Origin: Limnohabitans sp.
GTDB lineage: Bacteria > Pseudomonadota > Gammaproteobacteria > Burkholderiales > Burkholderiaceae_C
Reading direction: 5' to 3'
Assembly (NCBI GenBank): GCA_015657605.1
Contig: JACDQO010000188.1
Span: 1-6,129 of the forward strand
DNA length: 6,129 nt
The notes beneath the pieces are model-generated. The model was not told the DNA's origin and did not search any database. It saw nothing but the letters and a program-made list of their open reading frames with translations. This document shows, one piece after another, positions 5,009-6,129 of the stretch. Position 1 is the stretch's first letter, and every line of letters begins with the position of its first letter. A program made the position numbers and the translations under genes.

Positions 5009-6061
5009 ATGTTCATCAAAAACACCTGGTACGTGGCCTGCACCGAGGCCGAACTCGAGGCCAAGGGCGTCCAACCTCTGGGTCGCACCATTTGCAACGA
5101 AAAAATGGTCTTCTTCAAAGGCCCGGACGGCAAAGTGGCCGCAGTGGAAGATTTTTGCCCTCACCGCGGCGCACCTTTGTCGCTGGGCAAGGTGTGCGAT
5201 GGCAAGTTGGTGTGCGGTTACCACGGCTTGGAGATGGGCTGCGAAGGCAAAACCGTGCACATGCCCGGTCAGCGCGTGCGCGGTTTTCCGGCCATCAAGG
5301 CTTATGCCGTGACCCAGCGCTATGGCTTTGTCTGGGTTTGGCCCGGCGACCCCTCCAAGGCCGATGAATCCAAGATGCCGGTGTTCGAGTTTTTTGACAA
5401 CCCGGCATGGGCTTATGGCGGCGGGCTGTACCACGTCAAGGCCGATTACCGCCTGATGGTCGACAACCTGATGGACCTCACGCACGAAACCTATGTGCAC
5501 GCCAACAGCATCGGCCAGCCCGAGATCGACGAGACGCCGTGCGAAACCAAGGTGGAGGGCGACCAGGTCATCTTGCAGCGCCACATGCAAGGCATTCAGG
5601 CCCCGCCGTTTTGGCAAATGGCCATGAGCGCCAACGGGCTGGACCCGCAGGCCAAGGTGGACCGCTGGCAAATTTGCCGCTTCACGCCACCGACCCACAT
5701 CATGATCGACGTGGGCGTGGCATTGGCGGGCAAAGGCGGCTTTGACGCTGCGCCCGAACACAAGGCCTACAGCGTGGTGGTGGACTTCATCACGCCCGAG
5801 ACCGAAACCTCGCATTGGTACCACTGGGGCATGGCACGCCAGTTCAAGCCGCACGACGCTGAGCTGACGGACAAAATCCGCGCAGGGCAGGGCGGCATCT
5901 TCAACGAAGACATGCAGATGCTGCAATTGCAACAAGCCAACATCAGCCAGTGGCCTGACCGCAAACTGCTCATGCTGAACATCGATTCAGGCGGTGTGCA
6001 GTCGCGCCGCATCATTGACCGCTTGCTGGCCGAAGAAAACAACGCAGGAGTGACCGCATGA
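5009..6061 (+). CDS. vanA: Vanillate O-demethylase, Rieske oxygenase subunit VanA
   Basis: Oxidative demethylation of vanillate to protocatechuate plus formaldehyde, using O2 and electrons from a reductase partner; cytoplasmic. The 350 residues match the family length. The Rieske [2Fe-2S] domain (about 5-110) has C50-P-H52 and C69-G-Y-H72. The catalytic domain has NLMDLTHETYVH (153-164), giving iron ligands H159 and H164, the probable third ligand D301 (FNEDMQML), and D156 as the electron bridge to the neighbouring subunit. It strongly resembles Pseudomonas VanA throughout, including PHRGAPLSLG, MPGQRVRGFP, DRWQICRFTPP and GGVQSRR. The start is ATG 5009 behind AAAGGGG (6-nt spacing from AGGGG), 3 bp after vanR. 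The stop overlaps the next start as ATGA. All key residues are present. Related demethylases (dicamba, isovanillate) share the motifs, so another methoxy-aromatic substrate is the main alternative. Confidence 0.92.
   Translation: MFIKNTWYVACTEAELEAKGVQPLGRTICNEKMVFFKGPDGKVAAVEDFCPHRGAPLSLGKVCDGKLVCGYHGLEMGCEGKTVHMPGQRVRGFPAIKAYAVTQRYGFVWVWPGDPSKADESKMPVFEFFDNPAWAYGGGLYHVKADYRLMVDNLMDLTHETYVHANSIGQPEIDETPCETKVEGDQVILQRHMQGIQAPPFWQMAMSANGLDPQAKVDRWQICRFTPPTHIMIDVGVALAGKGGFDAAPEHKAYSVVVDFITPETETSHWYHWGMARQFKPHDAELTDKIRAGQGGIFNEDMQMLQLQQANISQWPDRKLLMLNIDSGGVQSRRIIDRLLAEENNAGVTA
6046..6050 (+). promoter_or_regulatory. Ribosome binding site for the gene after vanA
   Basis: AGGAG lies 7 nt before ATG 6058, within the last codons of vanA. 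It supports the start and the coupling of the oxygenase with its partner. Confidence 0.65.
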
Positions 6062-6129
6062 GCGCCCCAGATTTGAGCCAGACCCCGATTGGCGCCGATG
6101 GCACGTTTGAAGTGCAGTTGCAAAAAAGC
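6058..6129 (+). CDS. Start of the gene after vanA, probably the VanB-type reductase or a ferredoxin (partial)
   Basis: Only 24 codons are visible, MSAPDLSQTPIGADGTFEVQ followed by LQKS, running off the right edge. ATG 6058 overlaps the vanA stop as ATGA and has a well-placed AGGAG site. In vanillate demethylase operons the next gene encodes VanB, which passes electrons from NAD(P)H through FMN and a plant-type [2Fe-2S] centre to VanA. The visible DGTFEVQLQKS stretch looks more like the strand that opens a [2Fe-2S] ferredoxin domain than the opening of the flavin domain. A separate ferredoxin, or a reductase with the iron-sulfur domain first, is therefore possible. The fragment is too short to decide. 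Confidence 0.6.
   Translation, partial: MSAPDLSQTPIGADGTFEVQLQKS

Noticed and set aside
4703..5935. 410-codon open frame on the minus strand opposite vanR and vanA
   Set aside because: The plus strand carries clear VanR and VanA proteins with all motifs. The opposite frame is His/Leu/Ala-rich with no family features, a normal shadow of GC-rich coding DNA.
1..6129. tRNA or rRNA genes, CRISPR arrays, insertion sequences, integrase or attachment sites
   Set aside because: Reading both strands showed no cloverleaf-type sequences, no regular spaced repeats, no transposase-like protein and no terminal inverted repeats with target duplication.

Overview
This 6.1-kb window is GC-rich and densely packed with genes. 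It looks like the chromosome of a betaproteobacterium in the order Burkholderiales, probably a Comamonadaceae relative such as the Limnohabitans/Rhodoferax/Polaromonas group. That placement rests on protein style, codon use and gene make-up recognised by eye; no database search was possible.

Minus strand, read right to left from about 3981 to 1: (i) a small conserved-type protein of unknown function (3981-3602, frameshifted); (ii) a long-chain ChrA-type chromate transporter (3605-2226); (iii) a 115-residue protein of unknown function (2218-1871); (iv) a MATE-family multidrug/metabolite efflux protein (1874-508, frameshifted between its two lobes); (v) after an 87-bp gap, the N-terminal half of a crotonase-family enoyl-CoA hydratase/isomerase (420 to beyond the left edge, frameshifted). 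Genes i-iv are joined by ATGA or GTGA stop/start overlaps or a 7-bp gap, so they form one operon. The crotonase has its own upstream region containing a striking 27-bp AT-rich inverted repeat (455-481), which looks like an operator.

Plus strand, 4229 to the right edge: a GntR/FadR-type repressor (VanR-like), then the Rieske oxygenase subunit of vanillate O-demethylase (vanA), then the first 24 codons of the expected electron-transfer partner. The three genes are joined by a 3-bp gap and an ATGA overlap. This is a classical vanR-vanA-vanB-type unit that demethylates lignin-derived vanillate to protocatechuate. The crotonase at the other end may also belong to aromatic-acid metabolism, but that is inference.

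The 247-bp divergent region (3982-4228) carries an operator-like site similar to the Caulobacter VanR box, a second palindrome, a 12-bp direct repeat, and a chain of hairpins ending in an intrinsic-terminator shape with no obvious gene upstream of it.

Three of the five minus-strand genes each carry one missing base, while the plus-strand genes are intact. Restoring a single base in each gives a normal full-length protein. This is most easily read as indel error in the sequence, although gene decay is possible. I found no clearly new biological system; the most interesting items are the intergenic control signals and the identity of the gene that starts at 6058.
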